Part shown: positions 1 through 8,861 of the stretch, in pieces | Position numbering within the stretch: the stretch's first letter is position 1 | How the letters are laid out: every line of letters begins with the position of its first letter | Source: Candidatus Poribacteria bacterium | GTDB lineage: Bacteria > Poribacteria > WGA-4E > WGA-3G | DNA: 46,119 nucleotides | Assembly (NCBI GenBank): GCA_022827885.1 | Contig: JAJEIP010000080.1 | Location: forward strand, 1-46,119 | Direction of reading: 5' to 3' | The notes under the pieces: model-generated | The model's input: the letters and a program-made list of their open reading frames with translations, nothing else | Database searches by the model: none | Told to the model about the DNA's origin: nothing | Program-made: the position numbers and the translations under genes

Positions 1-335
1 CTCCCACATATTGGGAACCAGTTAGTTTCATAAGTTTCAGCACTCCAGCGGAGTGCTATGTCTATAGAAAACGATATGTTCAAATTCTTGCACTCCAGCG
101 GAGTGCTATGTGTAATAGCCACATACCGCACCTATGGAGCGGGCGGAGTATAGGAATTTAGAGGAGCACTATACGATATAGCATGGCTCCCACATATTGG
201 GAACCAGTTAGTTTCATAAGTTTCAGCACTCCAGCGGAGTGCTATGTCTATAGAAAACGGTATGTTCAAATTCTTGCACTCCAGCGGAGTGCTATGTGTA
301 ATAGCCACATACCGCACTATGGAGCGGGCGGAGTA
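1..335. repeat. Tandem 186-bp palindromic repeat (two copies)
   Basis: The unit at 1-150 recurs at 187-335 with a 186-bp period. It differs by a g/a substitution near 74/260 and a one-base deletion near the end of copy 2. Each copy carries two hairpins with the sequence GCACTCCAGCGGAGTGC (40-56, 90-106, 226-242, 276-292). Those at 40 and 226 are followed by the tail ATGTCTATAGAAA. No open reading frame with a ribosome site is visible. The same hairpin and tail occur inside the elements at 20860 and 39222, so this is probably a relative or fragment array of the same mobile repeat. Confidence 0.9.
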
Positions 336-347
336 AATGATTGATTG

Positions 348-375
348 CTATAGACATATTGCTCCTATCGAGCAA
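348..375 (+). repeat. CTATAGACAT-hairpin repeat, variant stem
   Basis: CTATAGACAT is followed by the stem TTGCTC-ctatc-GAGCAA. In the opposite orientation this is the tail seen after the GCACTCC hairpins at 40 and 226, so it belongs to the same dispersed family with a different stem sequence. It lies upstream of the Gfo/Idh/MocA gene. Confidence 0.55.
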
Positions 376-490
376 AGGTATTTTATATTTTTCAGCATTG
401 AGTTGGATTTAAGGTGTGTTCAACCTACATACATGATGGTGTTTAGGAGCCGTTTTATATCGAACTCACGAAAATAATAAGGAGAATTAC

Positions 491-1489
491 ATGATTAAAG
501 TCGCAAAGATTAGTATGGCGCATGTCCACGCCGGTGGTTATGCCCGAAAAATTAACGAAAACCCTGAAACCGAACTCGTTGCCGTCTGGGACGAGGAAGA
601 ATACGGTGGAAGGGAAGCAGCAGAACAATACAACGTTCCATTCTATACGGATCTCGATGAAGTTCTCAGCCGCGACGATGTAGATGCGGTCGCCGTAGAC
701 GCAATCACGTCCGACCACCCGCGGGTAATGATCGCTGCCGCTGAAGCCGGGAAACATATCTTTACAGAGAAAGCACTCGCAATTACTGTTGCAGAATGCG
801 ATCCAATTATTGAGGCTGTCGAGAAGGCGGGTGTAAAGTTCATGATTTCGCTGCCTTCCCGGGCGAACTCTGAGATCCTGTTTGCGAAAAAGGCGATTGA
901 CGATGGACTTCTCGGGGACATCACCTTCGGTAGAGGACGGATTGCGCATTCCGCCGCACTGGATAGTTGGTTCAGTGGAACAAGTGCGTGGTTCGCAGAC
1001 CCAGTACGCGCCGGTGGCGGTGCCCTCTTCGATTTAGGGTGTCACCGTGTCGATGTTATCCGGTGGTTGATGGGTGAGCCGAAGAGTGCTATCGCTAAGA
1101 TTAACAACTTCACCGGCAACTTCCCGATCGATGACAACAGTGTTTCCGTTGTTGAGTTTGCGAACAAGGCACTCGGGGTGATTGACGTTGCATGGACGCA
1201 CCGCTCCGGTCCAAATATGCTTGAAATCTACGGCACGGAAGGCTCGTTCGCCGCGGGACATGATGGTGAAATGCATTTTGAAACCCGCAAACTCTCTGAT
1301 GAGGAGAAAGCGGAATACATCGCTAATGCCCCCGCAGCACCCCCTGAACCGATACAACAGTGGATTAACGCTATTCTTCGCGATGAACCGATGACGATTA
1401 CCATCCAAGATGGACGGAACCTCACTGAACTCATGCAAGCGTTCTATATGTCCTCTGAGCAGGGCAAATCAATTGATTTTCCTCTATAG
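491..1489 (+). CDS. Gfo/Idh/MocA family oxidoreductase
   Basis: This 332-residue protein has the layout of the Gfo/Idh/MocA family: an N-terminal NAD(P)-binding Rossmann domain (about 1-120) and a C-terminal alpha/beta substrate domain. The family lysine motif appears as TEKAL near residue 94, in place of the usual EKP. GGGALFDLGCHRVDVIRWL near 175-193 is the typical substrate and cofactor helix, with the conserved Asp and His. These enzymes oxidise or reduce sugars, inositols and related polyols; the substrate cannot be read here. The start is supported by AAGGAG ten bases upstream. It is the first gene of a + strand operon with a PHP-type hydrolase and an MDR dehydrogenase, which suggests a small sugar or polyol catabolic pathway. 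The TAG stop lies inside a dispersed CTATAGACAT repeat. Confidence 0.9.
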   Translation: MIKVAKISMAHVHAGGYARKINENPETELVAVWDEEEYGGREAAEQYNVPFYTDLDEVLSRDDVDAVAVDAITSDHPRVMIAAAEAGKHIFTEKALAITVAECDPIIEAVEKAGVKFMISLPSRANSEILFAKKAIDDGLLGDITFGRGRIAHSAALDSWFSGTSAWFADPVRAGGGALFDLGCHRVDVIRWLMGEPKSAIAKINNFTGNFPIDDNSVSVVEFANKALGVIDVAWTHRSGPNMLEIYGTEGSFAAGHDGEMHFETRKLSDEEKAEYIANAPAAPPEPIQQWINAILRDEPMTITIQDGRNLTELMQAFYMSSEQGKSIDFPL

Positions 1490-1509
1490 ACATGTCGCCC
1501 CGCTGGGGC
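1484..1509 (+). repeat. CTATAGACAT-hairpin repeat overlapping a stop codon
   Basis: CTATAGACAT is followed by GCCCC-gct-GGGGC. It resembles the hairpin-plus-tail repeats at 40-70 and 348-375. The TAG stop of the preceding gene is part of the repeat, so insertion or decay of a repeat may have defined the gene end. Confidence 0.5.
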
Positions 1510-1531
1510 TTTAAAAGGAAGATTAGAAAAC

Positions 1532-4027
1532 ATGAGAGACTACCAATCTATTTCACTTTCCGCTGTGTGCAATGTCGGCACAGAGATTCTCGGCGAGAAC
1601 GCAACGCCCACCCTCGGAGCACAGACGTTCCACGGACTTCCTTTCGACATCGCTGAAGGCACAACCTGTTTCTTGGGTTTCGGTGAGGACGTTAACACTG
1701 ACGCCATCCAAGTTCCTGTCGGTGCAAGTCCGAAGCGAGTGATCTTCGTACATCGGCTGCTTGAGTCACGCATCCCTGAAGGCGAACCGATCGGCAGACT
1801 GATTGCTAATTACGTTTTCCATTACACTGATGGTGAATCGGTGAGTGTGCCGATTCGTGAACGCTTTGAGATCGGCAGTGTGCCACAGGGATGGGGACAA
1901 CAGACGTTTCTTGCTATACCTGACCGACAGGAAAGTTTATCGCCACGGCACGAGGGACCTTGGGGATCCGCCGGCAACCGGCAGACCGAAGTCAGCCAAG
2001 GGACACCGCGCGACTACTATTTATGGATATGGAAGAATCCCAGAGATGGCGTTGAAGTTGCGTCAATTGAAATACAACCGCAGGACCGGCGTTTTATCGT
2101 TGCAGCGGTCACGCTCGGTTATCTTGACGAAGACCCGATCCCACGTCGTCCCCGTCGCGAGGTCAAAATCACGCTGCCGCAATCTGAGGATGCCGACAAA
2201 CCCTTTGATATGGAAGTCACTGTTGACCGTGGCGTTGCGACCTACCCTTACCCATTACCCGAAAACACGCCCGATGCCTTTATCGACGACGATTTCAAAG
2301 GCTGGGGGGAATCCCAAAACAACAAAAGCAGTCCTGCTTACGTTGAAGTATCCGCCACGCCGTCCGCAAGCGTTGAAGTCAAAAATCAAGGTGAGACACT
2401 TGGCACTGTCAAGTGGGGGGAAGTCGAAGAAAAGGGGATGGTTCAACCCAATGAACGGGTTAAGGTAGAGGTCATCGATTCTGGCAGGAACTGGGTGCAT
2501 ACCACCGTCATTGACGAGGATACAAACAAACCGGTTCCTTGTCGCATCCATTTCCGTTCCCCACACGGAGTGCCGTATGCCCCACACGGACACCATGCCC
2601 ACGTCAATTCGAATATGGGGACATGGCATGTAGATGTCGGGGGTGATGTCCGGTTAGGACAGATCAGTTATGCCTATATTGACGGGACATGTCAGGGATG
2701 GCTCCCGCGTGGAGACGTTATCGTTGATGTTGCCCGCGGCTTTGAATACACCCCCTTGCGAACTACCGTCAACATAAAACCTGGACAACGCGAGTTAACG
2801 CTTCGGTTAAAACGGTGGTGTGATATGAACGCCGAACGTTATTTCAGCGGCGATACGCACGTCCATTTCCTGTCTACGCAGGGGGCGCATACCGAAGCAC
2901 AAGGCGAAGATTTGGGGGTTGTCAACCTTCTCCTTTCGCAGTGGGGACATCTCTTTACGAATACAGAGGAATTCATCGGGAGACCCACAACCTCTGCCGA
3001 TGGACGGAGCATTGTCTATGCGACGCAGGAAAATCGCCAGCATCTCCTCGGTCATCTCACGCTCCTCGGTTTGAAGGAACAGGTCGCACCGTGGTGTTCA
3101 GACGGTCCTGGGGAAGCAGAACTCGGTGGAAATATGGAGGTCACGCTTTCGCACTGGGCGGATGCGTGCCATGCGCAGGGCGGCACTGTTGTTTTGCCAC
3201 ATATCCCAAATCCGAATTGTGAACCCGCGACACTCATCGCCACCGGACGTGTTGACGCCGTCGAGTACCTCACCAACGCGATGTATGGACACCTTGAATA
3301 CTACCGTTATCTCAACTGTGGCTATAAATTGCCGCTCGTTGGTGGAACAGATAAGATGAGTAGCGATGTCCCCGTAGGCGTTTACCGCACCTATGTCCAT
3401 ATCCCTGATAACGAGGAATTCAATTACGATAACTGGTGCAAATACATGAGTGCCGGAAATACATTCCTCAGCGGGGGTCCGATGATCCGTCTAACCGTCG
3501 ATGGGCAACCGATCGGTAGCACGATTAACCTGCCCGGGAACGGCGGCACGGTTGAGGTCGAAGCCTCCGCGGATTCCATCTTCCCGATCCATACCTTGCA
3601 GATTCTTCAGGCGGGACGCGTCGTCGCTTCGACTGAGGACAAGGACGGCAAAGCGCATCTACACCTGAAGGCGAATCTGAAAGTGGACAAACACTCTTGG
3701 ATCGCGGCGAGATGCGGTGGACCGAACTACGCACAAGCCGTTCCACACCACGACGGATGGGGACGCGGCATCATCGCTCACACCTCCCCCGTCTACATCG
3801 CGGTCGGCGGTGAGTGGTGGATGTTTGACCCAGAAACCGCGAACTATATGCTGACTTTGATTGAGGGTGGGTTGTCCTATATTCAAGAGACAGCGCGCCA
3901 CCATGAACCCGGCACTGTGACACACCATCACGGCGAGGATGACCATTTGGAATTTCTCTCTCGTCCGTTCCAAGAAGCACGAGAAGCGATTCACCGTCGG
4001 ATGCATCAATTGGGTATCCCACACTAA
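1532..4027 (+). CDS. CehA/McbA-like PHP-domain metallohydrolase with N-terminal beta-rich region
   Basis: This is an 831-residue protein. The first ~430 residues are beta-rich, with no clear enzyme motif, and include a carboxypeptidase-regulatory-like stretch around 330-430. From about residue 437 the motif SGDTHVHF marks the metal-binding start of a PHP/CehA-type hydrolase. Further likely metal ligands are the His in VVLPHIPNPN and the GGTDKMSSD segment. The family hydrolyses phosphoester or carbamate bonds; the substrate is unknown. No signal peptide is obvious. AAGGA lies upstream of the ATG and the gap from the previous gene is 42 bp, so the two are probably co-transcribed. The C-terminal ~80 residues are His-rich (HHEPGTVTHHHGEDDH), possibly an extra metal-binding tail. 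Confidence 0.75.
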   Translation: MRDYQSISLSAVCNVGTEILGENATPTLGAQTFHGLPFDIAEGTTCFLGFGEDVNTDAIQVPVGASPKRVIFVHRLLESRIPEGEPIGRLIANYVFHYTDGESVSVPIRERFEIGSVPQGWGQQTFLAIPDRQESLSPRHEGPWGSAGNRQTEVSQGTPRDYYLWIWKNPRDGVEVASIEIQPQDRRFIVAAVTLGYLDEDPIPRRPRREVKITLPQSEDADKPFDMEVTVDRGVATYPYPLPENTPDAFIDDDFKGWGESQNNKSSPAYVEVSATPSASVEVKNQGETLGTVKWGEVEEKGMVQPNERVKVEVIDSGRNWVHTTVIDEDTNKPVPCRIHFRSPHGVPYAPHGHHAHVNSNMGTWHVDVGGDVRLGQISYAYIDGTCQGWLPRGDVIVDVARGFEYTPLRTTVNIKPGQRELTLRLKRWCDMNAERYFSGDTHVHFLSTQGAHTEAQGEDLGVVNLLLSQWGHLFTNTEEFIGRPTTSADGRSIVYATQENRQHLLGHLTLLGLKEQVAPWCSDGPGEAELGGNMEVTLSHWADACHAQGGTVVLPHIPNPNCEPATLIATGRVDAVEYLTNAMYGHLEYYRYLNCGYKLPLVGGTDKMSSDVPVGVYRTYVHIPDNEEFNYDNWCKYMSAGNTFLSGGPMIRLTVDGQPIGSTINLPGNGGTVEVEASADSIFPIHTLQILQAGRVVASTEDKDGKAHLHLKANLKVDKHSWIAARCGGPNYAQAVPHHDGWGRGIIAHTSPVYIAVGGEWWMFDPETANYMLTLIEGGLSYIQETARHHEPGTVTHHHGEDDHLEFLSRPFQEAREAIHRRMHQLGIPH

Positions 4028-4034
4028 GGTAGTA

Positions 4035-4051
4035 GGCACACGCCGTGTGCC
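4035..4051. repeat. REP-like hairpin GGCACACGCCGTGTGCC
   Basis: This is a perfect 7-bp stem with a GCC loop, preceded by GTAGTA. A near copy lies at 8721-8738. It sits between two genes of one operon and does not look like a terminator, because no T tract follows. Confidence 0.6.
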
Positions 4052-4075
4052 GTTAAACACTTGAGGGAGACAAAC

Positions 4076-5050
4076 ATGCCAAAAGAATTAGTAGCAGTTG
4101 CCCCGCGGCAACCCGTTTTAAGAGAATATGAGGACGGTCCCGTCCCCGCAGACAGCGTCAGGGTTCAAGTCGAATTCGGGGCACCCAAACGCGGCACTGA
4201 ACTCACAGCCTACTACGGATACAACAACCCAAGTTTTCCACTGAGACTTGGGAATATGTGTGTTGGAAAAATCGTTGAGATCGGGGACGACGTTGAAGGT
4301 TTCGAGATTGGAGAACGCGTCACGAACCACGGACACCTCAAGGAGACACACACATGGCGTGCAGACAGTGTCCTCAAGATGCCCGACCGAATGACGTGGA
4401 AAGAGGCGGTCTGCTACGATCCAGCGCATTTCGCTATGTCCGCGATTCGTGATGGAAAAGTGCGTGTCGGCGAACGGGTCGCTGTCTTTGGACTGGGTGC
4501 GATTGGGTTGATGACGGTGCAGATGGCGCGGATCGCGGGGGCTGACTTCGTGGCTGCCGTGGACCCGATTGAAAGACGGCGGAAGGTCGCTGAAAAGACG
4601 GGGGCGGAACTTGTCATTGACCCGACTGCCAGCAATGTCGGTGAGGTGCTCAAAGAAGCGACCGATGGACTTGGTGTTGATGTGGCTGTGGAAACCAGCG
4701 CAATCTATGAGGCACTTGATGATGCCCTCCGCAGCGTCACTTTTGAGGGAACAATCGTCTATGCCGGGCGTGCAAAAGCGTGCACAGGTGGACTTGACCT
4801 CGGTGCTGTCGCGCACGTCAATATCCCGAACATCATCTTCGCACGCGCCAACAGTGACCCGAACCGCGATCATCCGCGTTGGAATTTTAAGCGGATTATT
4901 GATACCTGTTGGAAGTGGCTTGCTGCAGGACGATTTGACTGTGAAGGGGTCGTTGACCCTGTGGTGCCGTTTGAGGATTCAGTCGAAGCCTACATAGAGA
5001 TGGACAATCATCCGGAACGAAGCGTCAAATTGGGGGTCTCCTTCGGTTGA
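4076..5050 (+). CDS. Medium-chain (MDR) alcohol dehydrogenase-like oxidoreductase
   Basis: The protein has about 324 residues from the ATG at 4076. GAGGGAGA ends 5 bases before this ATG, so it is preferred over the in-frame TTG at 4061. An N-terminal GroES-like domain (GERVTNHGH near 80-90) precedes a Rossmann domain with the motif VFGLGAIGLMTVQMA near residue 138. The usual catalytic GHE and the structural four-Cys zinc motif are not present. It may therefore be a zinc-free or atypical MDR enzyme acting on a sugar or polyol. It is last in the 491-5050 operon and uses TGA as its stop, which matters for the UGA recoding argument elsewhere in this window. Confidence 0.85.
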   Translation: MPKELVAVAPRQPVLREYEDGPVPADSVRVQVEFGAPKRGTELTAYYGYNNPSFPLRLGNMCVGKIVEIGDDVEGFEIGERVTNHGHLKETHTWRADSVLKMPDRMTWKEAVCYDPAHFAMSAIRDGKVRVGERVAVFGLGAIGLMTVQMARIAGADFVAAVDPIERRRKVAEKTGAELVIDPTASNVGEVLKEATDGLGVDVAVETSAIYEALDDALRSVTFEGTIVYAGRAKACTGGLDLGAVAHVNIPNIIFARANSDPNRDHPRWNFKRIIDTCWKWLAAGRFDCEGVVDPVVPFEDSVEAYIEMDNHPERSVKLGVSFG

Positions 5051-5103
5051 GGTTTTTAATTATTAACATGAGTTTGATAGTTAAAAATGCGAATAATATT
5101 CGC

Positions 5104-5246
5104 GTAGGTTGGGTTGAGCGGTAAAGACCAAGACCACTCTGTTTATAGTAGAAATCTTGCTTTTCCATGAATCGGTGATTGATAGAGATAGAGCGAAACC
5201 CAACAGATAAGGCACGTTGGAAAGAGAAAAGCGTTGGGTTTCACGC
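5104..5246. repeat. Imperfect inverted GTTGGGTT repeat region
   Basis: GTAGGTTGGGTTGAGCG (5104-5120), GAGCGAAACCCAAC (5191-5204) and GCGTTGGGTTTCACGC (5231-5246) form alternating inverted copies between two convergent genes. No gene is visible in 5051-5308. This could be a decayed short mobile element. Confidence 0.35.
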
Positions 5247-5308
5247 ATCCATTGGTAGGTTCAAGTTTCTGAACTTCGAGTCGCGTTATACACCACCGCA
5301 AGGTATGA

Positions 5309-6199
5309 TTAAAAATTAGCAATTAGAAAAATGCCGAATATCATCATGGCAGCTGCGATCAAACGACGTTTTGTATAGGTTTCTTTCAAGGCATACCCAC
5401 CGAGCAGGACGACGAAAATGACAGAACACTGCCGGACCGCAGTCACGTAGCTGACTTTCTCTGTCATTAAGACGTAGAGGATGAGTGAATAAGAAATCAG
5501 CGAAAGACTAACAACAGCAAGGCTCCGCTTCCATTCCGTGCGTCCAATCTCAAGAATCTGCTGGCGCGGAAACCGAACGAGGCAGGACAACCCATAGAAA
5601 ACTTGCGAGATACTGTTCTCCATTAAGTAATAGGTCACAGCGCGCCACAAAGGAGCCTCTGTTGAGTAGCGATGAAATTCAAACATCCCTTGTTTGTCTA
5701 TGAGTGAGTACCCAATGACGCTGGCGAGGGTGGCGTAAGCCCAGAGGGCATCATGTTGGCGTAGGAAGCGAAAGAACGCTTTGAACTGTATACGTGCTTC
5801 GCGTTGTTGGTAGAGCAGTATGGAAGCCATTACACAGAGAATGCCTATCAAACCTGGCACGGAAATTCGTTCCTTTAGAAAAAGAAAGGCGAAGAGCGGT
5901 AGGAAAGCTGGGGCAGCACGCGCAATCGGATAGACGAATGAGATCTCACCAACGGTATACGCGTGCGTCAAAAACAGCTTATATAACAAATGCACAAAGG
6001 CGGAGGCAACAATATAGCCCCATACCGGTTTCGGGACTATCGGTTGCTTAATGCCAAAGGCAATAAAAGCTATGACTATGGTGTAAAATCCACACCAGAA
6101 AAAGAGGAGTCGTGTATCTCTGCTGGATTTGCCGTAGAAATTCCATAAGGCATGGCAAAATGCTGACAGTAGAATTAGAGCAATTGAAGTAAAGGCCAT
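5309..6199 (-). CDS. EamA/DMT family membrane transporter
   Basis: This 296-residue hydrophobic protein has about ten transmembrane segments arranged as two EamA repeats. It begins with an N-terminal helix holding the ALWNFYGKSS element and ends with a C-terminal half holding GGYALKETYTKRRLIAAAMMIFG. The family exports or imports small metabolites across the inner membrane; the substrate is unknown. The start codon is only 11 bp from the start of the divergent cyclase gene. The AGGAGG in that gap serves the other strand, and no ribosome site is visible for this start, so its translation signal is unclear. The start is still reasonable because the first TM helix begins right after it. Confidence 0.85.
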   Translation of the reverse strand: MAFTSIALILLSAFCHALWNFYGKSSRDTRLLFFWCGFYTIVIAFIAFGIKQPIVPKPVWGYIVASAFVHLLYKLFLTHAYTVGEISFVYPIARAAPAFLPLFAFLFLKERISVPGLIGILCVMASILLYQQREARIQFKAFFRFLRQHDALWAYATLASVIGYSLIDKQGMFEFHRYSTEAPLWRAVTYYLMENSISQVFYGLSCLVRFPRQQILEIGRTEWKRSLAVVSLSLISYSLILYVLMTEKVSYVTAVRQCSVIFVVLLGGYALKETYTKRRLIAAAMMIFGIFLIANF

Positions 6200-6210
6200 A
6201 GGAGGTAATT

Positions 6211-7167
6211 ATGTTCAAAAAACCGAAAAAACACAAGATTTTTATTCTATTTGGGCTTATTTTCGGTATACTTGCCCTCACAGCAACCGTTACCCTCACA
6301 CAAGAATCGTGGTTTCCTTCCGAATGGGGTGCCGATGATCGTCGCGGTGCCGTGAATCGCCTAACGCCAGAGAAAGTGTTGGAAGCCGCAAATTTGATTA
6401 AAACGGGTGAAGTCTATCAACTCGGCAGGGTCTACGAAAGCGGTATCCCTGTCTTCGGGACGCGCCATTATAGCCTGCGGATTCCAGCGATGTCGGGTCC
6501 CCTCGGTGAGAACAAAACCACGTGGTTTGAGGAAATTTTTAGCGGCGAGATCGGTCAGGTCGGCACACAATTCGACGGACTCGGGCACATCGGCATCGGT
6601 GATCTCTACTACAACGGATTGCACCAGCGCGATTTCGCCAAAGCCGAAGGTCTCACAGAGCTCGGCGTTGAGAATGTAGGACCCATCGTGACGCGCGGTG
6701 TCCTCATTGATGTTGCCGGTTATAAAGGCGTTGAGTGCCTGGGCGACAGTTATGAAATTACGCGCGCCGATCTGGAGGGTGCCTTGGAAAAGCAAGGCAT
6801 TCAGATTACCCCCGGCGATGTCGTTATTATCCACACAGGTTGGGGGAAGTTCTGGATGACGGATAACGATCGCTACGGCGCCACAGAGCCCGGTATCGGA
6901 CTGGAGGCGGGGCAATACCTCGTCGATCAGAAGATTGTGATGTTGTGTGCCGATAATTGGGGAATCGAAGTCGTCCCGAATCCTGATGAAACCCTCGCCT
7001 TTCCAGTGCATCAGCTGTTTATCGTCAAACACGGTATTTACAACCTTGAGAACATTATCACGGAGGAGTTGGCAGCGGCGAAGGTTTATGAATTCGCCTT
7101 CAGCTTCGCACCGCTACGTCTCAAAGGTGCCACGGGTTCCCCCGGCAATCCGATCGCTATCCGATAA
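6211..7167 (+). CDS. Cyclase-family (kynurenine formamidase-like) metal-dependent hydrolase, membrane-anchored or secreted
   Basis: The protein has 318 residues, with a basic N terminus and one hydrophobic segment (about 10-28) that may be a signal peptide or anchor. The remainder matches the cyclase/formamidase-like family: VGTQFDGLGHIGIG near residue 111 corresponds to the family's metal-binding HxGTHxDxxxH motif, with Gln in place of the second His. GDVVIIHTGWGKFW near 206 is the second conserved block, and ALAFPVHQ-like sequence follows near 265. The substrate cannot be predicted. The start has a strong ribosome site (AGGAGG, spacing 6). It is divergent from the DMT transporter with an 11-bp gap, so the promoters must overlap coding sequence. 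A hairpin terminator follows the stop. Confidence 0.82.
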   Translation: MFKKPKKHKIFILFGLIFGILALTATVTLTQESWFPSEWGADDRRGAVNRLTPEKVLEAANLIKTGEVYQLGRVYESGIPVFGTRHYSLRIPAMSGPLGENKTTWFEEIFSGEIGQVGTQFDGLGHIGIGDLYYNGLHQRDFAKAEGLTELGVENVGPIVTRGVLIDVAGYKGVECLGDSYEITRADLEGALEKQGIQITPGDVVIIHTGWGKFWMTDNDRYGATEPGIGLEAGQYLVDQKIVMLCADNWGIEVVPNPDETLAFPVHQLFIVKHGIYNLENIITEELAAAKVYEFAFSFAPLRLKGATGSPGNPIAIR

Positions 7168-7176
7168 TTGCTAATG

Positions 7177-7215
7177 ATGGGACAGCCCCTGCTGTCCCAT
7201 ACTTCTTCTTTTTTC
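7177..7215 (+). terminator. Rho-independent terminator
   Basis: The 9-bp stem ATGGGACAG/CTGTCCCAT (7177-7185 with 7192-7200) is followed by ACTTCTTCTTTTTT. It lies 10 bp after the stop of the cyclase-family gene. Confidence 0.8.
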
Positions 7216-7387
7216 CTATCCCCGTATCTGCACAAATCCGTGCAGGTATCTCTCTGTTTGCCCCGTTTCGTGCAGCAAGCACACACGCCAAACCCACTAA
7301 ATCCGTAATATTTCCTGTTTTTTCACTGTTGTCAGTTGGCATAGAAATTGCTATTTACTTGACAAGATTAAGGAGGGGGTGTTCATT

Positions 7388-7894
7388 GTGGTGAGCCAAA
7401 TTTTCCAGCAGACTTTTTTGAAAATGAACAGATTTGCGCTCCCTTTATACGTAGCGTTTATCGCAAGTATTTTAGTGGCAGGATGTACAGCACCGGCACA
7501 TTTAAGGGATAGACCACATGCCTCTACCTTGGAACGCTCGTCGGAGGAGAAAATGCAGCAAACTATAGGTAGATGGAGAGGCATACACATCTCAAAGGCT
7601 ATTCAGAAATGGGGAGCACCGAAGGAAGTCAACGATAACGGAACAGGTTGGCGAACTTATATCTGGCAAATTCCTGTCCCTGGTTTCTTACCCAGGCAAG
7701 CAAGCCGTATGTTGGGACCCCAACTCCGACAAGGCCATCCAACCCACTTCGGTGGTATGCGGAAAGTAAGTGGAACATACATAGCCACCGGTTATACCTA
7801 TCAACTCACATTTTATACACGTCCAAACGGTATAATCTCCAAAACCGACGTAAAAAAGAATCATGGCCCCGCAAGTGAATTTAAGTGGAAGTAG
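7388..7894 (+). CDS. Small lipoprotein of unknown function
   Basis: The protein has about 168 residues from GTG at 7388, eight bases after AGGAGGGGG; an upstream GTG at 7379 is too close to that site. The hydrophobic stretch after MNRFALPLY ends with the lipobox LVAGC, so it is predicted to be a lipoprotein anchored by that Cys. If translation instead began at the ATG at 7424 the signal peptide would be shorter and more typical, but that ATG has no ribosome site. The mature part holds one compact region (GRWRGIHISKAIQKWGAP) that recalls BamE/SmpA-type small lipoproteins, but the match is weak. I assign no function. Confidence 0.7.
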   Translation: MVSQIFQQTFLKMNRFALPLYVAFIASILVAGCTAPAHLRDRPHASTLERSSEEKMQQTIGRWRGIHISKAIQKWGAPKEVNDNGTGWRTYIWQIPVPGFLPRQASRMLGPQLRQGHPTHFGGMRKVSGTYIATGYTYQLTFYTRPNGIISKTDVKKNHGPASEFKWK

Positions 7895-7936
7895 AGACGA
7901 GTCTCTCAAGAAAAATAAGGCTTCAGAAAATAAACG

Positions 7937-8713
7937 ATGAAACTACCCACAATTTCTATCGCATCACATCGTATCACACGACTCATCATTGGTGGTAACC
8001 CCTATAGCGGCATTTCGCACCACTCCCCAGCGGCATCGAAAGCCATGGAGGATTACTATACGACACTCCAAATTATGGCAGACCTCCGGCAAGCAGAAGA
8101 GAACGGAATTAACACCGTCCTCGCTCGCGCCGATAGGCACATCATGCGGACACTCAACGAATACTGGAACACCGGTGGCACGATTCAGTGGATCGCGCAG
8201 ACACCGAAAGATACAGAATACGCTAACCTCGACGACTACCTACAGATTATTGCACGCTATAGACCGATTGCTATCTACCATCACGGCGGCACAACCGATA
8301 AATTGTATTCAGAAGGACGACTCGGTTCCTTACGCGACGGACTCAAACGTATTCGCGACCTCGGTTATGCAGCCGGACTCGGCACGCACGATCCACAGGT
8401 CCTCAAATACTGCTATACTGAAGGGTATGATGTTGATTTTTATGTCTGCGCGTTGTATAATCATACGAGACATAGGGAGCTCTATCTGCCAGACGATCGA
8501 TATGCAGCATTCGCCGCGATACAGGCAATACCTATGCCGATCATCGCCATAAAAGTATTAGCCGCGGGTAGGAACGAGCCACATGAGGCACTTGAAGTCG
8601 CGCTTGAGAATATCAAGCCAACGGACGCGATGGCGGTCGGTATGTACACGCAATTTCAACCCGATCAAATTCGTCAAAACGCGAGAACTGTTGCAAAATT
8701 AGTGTCTGAGTAA
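7937..8713 (+). CDS. TIM-barrel protein, distantly aldo/keto reductase-like
   Basis: This 258-residue soluble protein has no signal peptide. The opening ITRLIIGGNPYSG and the late IIAIKVLAAGRNEP segments resemble the first and sixth strands of aldo/keto reductase barrels. The N-terminal half has an NGINTVLAR strand-helix unit and a YHHGGTTD segment. The canonical Asp-Tyr-Lys-His tetrad cannot be placed with confidence. It may be a divergent AKR or another TIM-barrel enzyme, acting in the cytoplasm on an unknown substrate. The ribosome site is weak. It follows the lipoprotein gene by 42 bp. Confidence 0.6.
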   Translation: MKLPTISIASHRITRLIIGGNPYSGISHHSPAASKAMEDYYTTLQIMADLRQAEENGINTVLARADRHIMRTLNEYWNTGGTIQWIAQTPKDTEYANLDDYLQIIARYRPIAIYHHGGTTDKLYSEGRLGSLRDGLKRIRDLGYAAGLGTHDPQVLKYCYTEGYDVDFYVCALYNHTRHRELYLPDDRYAAFAAIQAIPMPIIAIKVLAAGRNEPHEALEVALENIKPTDAMAVGMYTQFQPDQIRQNARTVAKLVSE

Positions 8714-8720
8714 AGTAGTA

Positions 8721-8803
8721 GGCACACGCCGTTGTGCCGTAACAAAGGATTTGAAAAAGTCTGACGAATAGAATCTGGTTCGTAGTAGGGCAATTCATTG
8801 CCC
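8721..8803. repeat. Two REP-like hairpins (GGCACACG and GGGCAATTC types)
   Basis: At 8721-8738 there is a one-base variant of the hairpin found at 4035. At 8788-8803 the palindrome GGGCAATTCATTGCCC recurs exactly at 34470-34485. Both types are preceded by GTAGTA. The 148-bp gap contains nothing else recognisable. Confidence 0.65.
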
Positions 8804-8861
8804 GTCGCAAGGCACAATAAATTACGCGACTCCAAATACATCTCCAGAAAGACACAACAAA

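Noticed and set aside
1-335. Possible CRISPR array because of regularly repeated palindromes
   Set aside because: There are only two long units, the hairpins are not separated by unique spacers of equal size, and the whole unit repeats, including the inter-hairpin sequence.
4118-4873. 251-codon open frame antisense to the MDR dehydrogenase
   Set aside because: It overlaps a well-supported dehydrogenase and has no ribosome site or motif.
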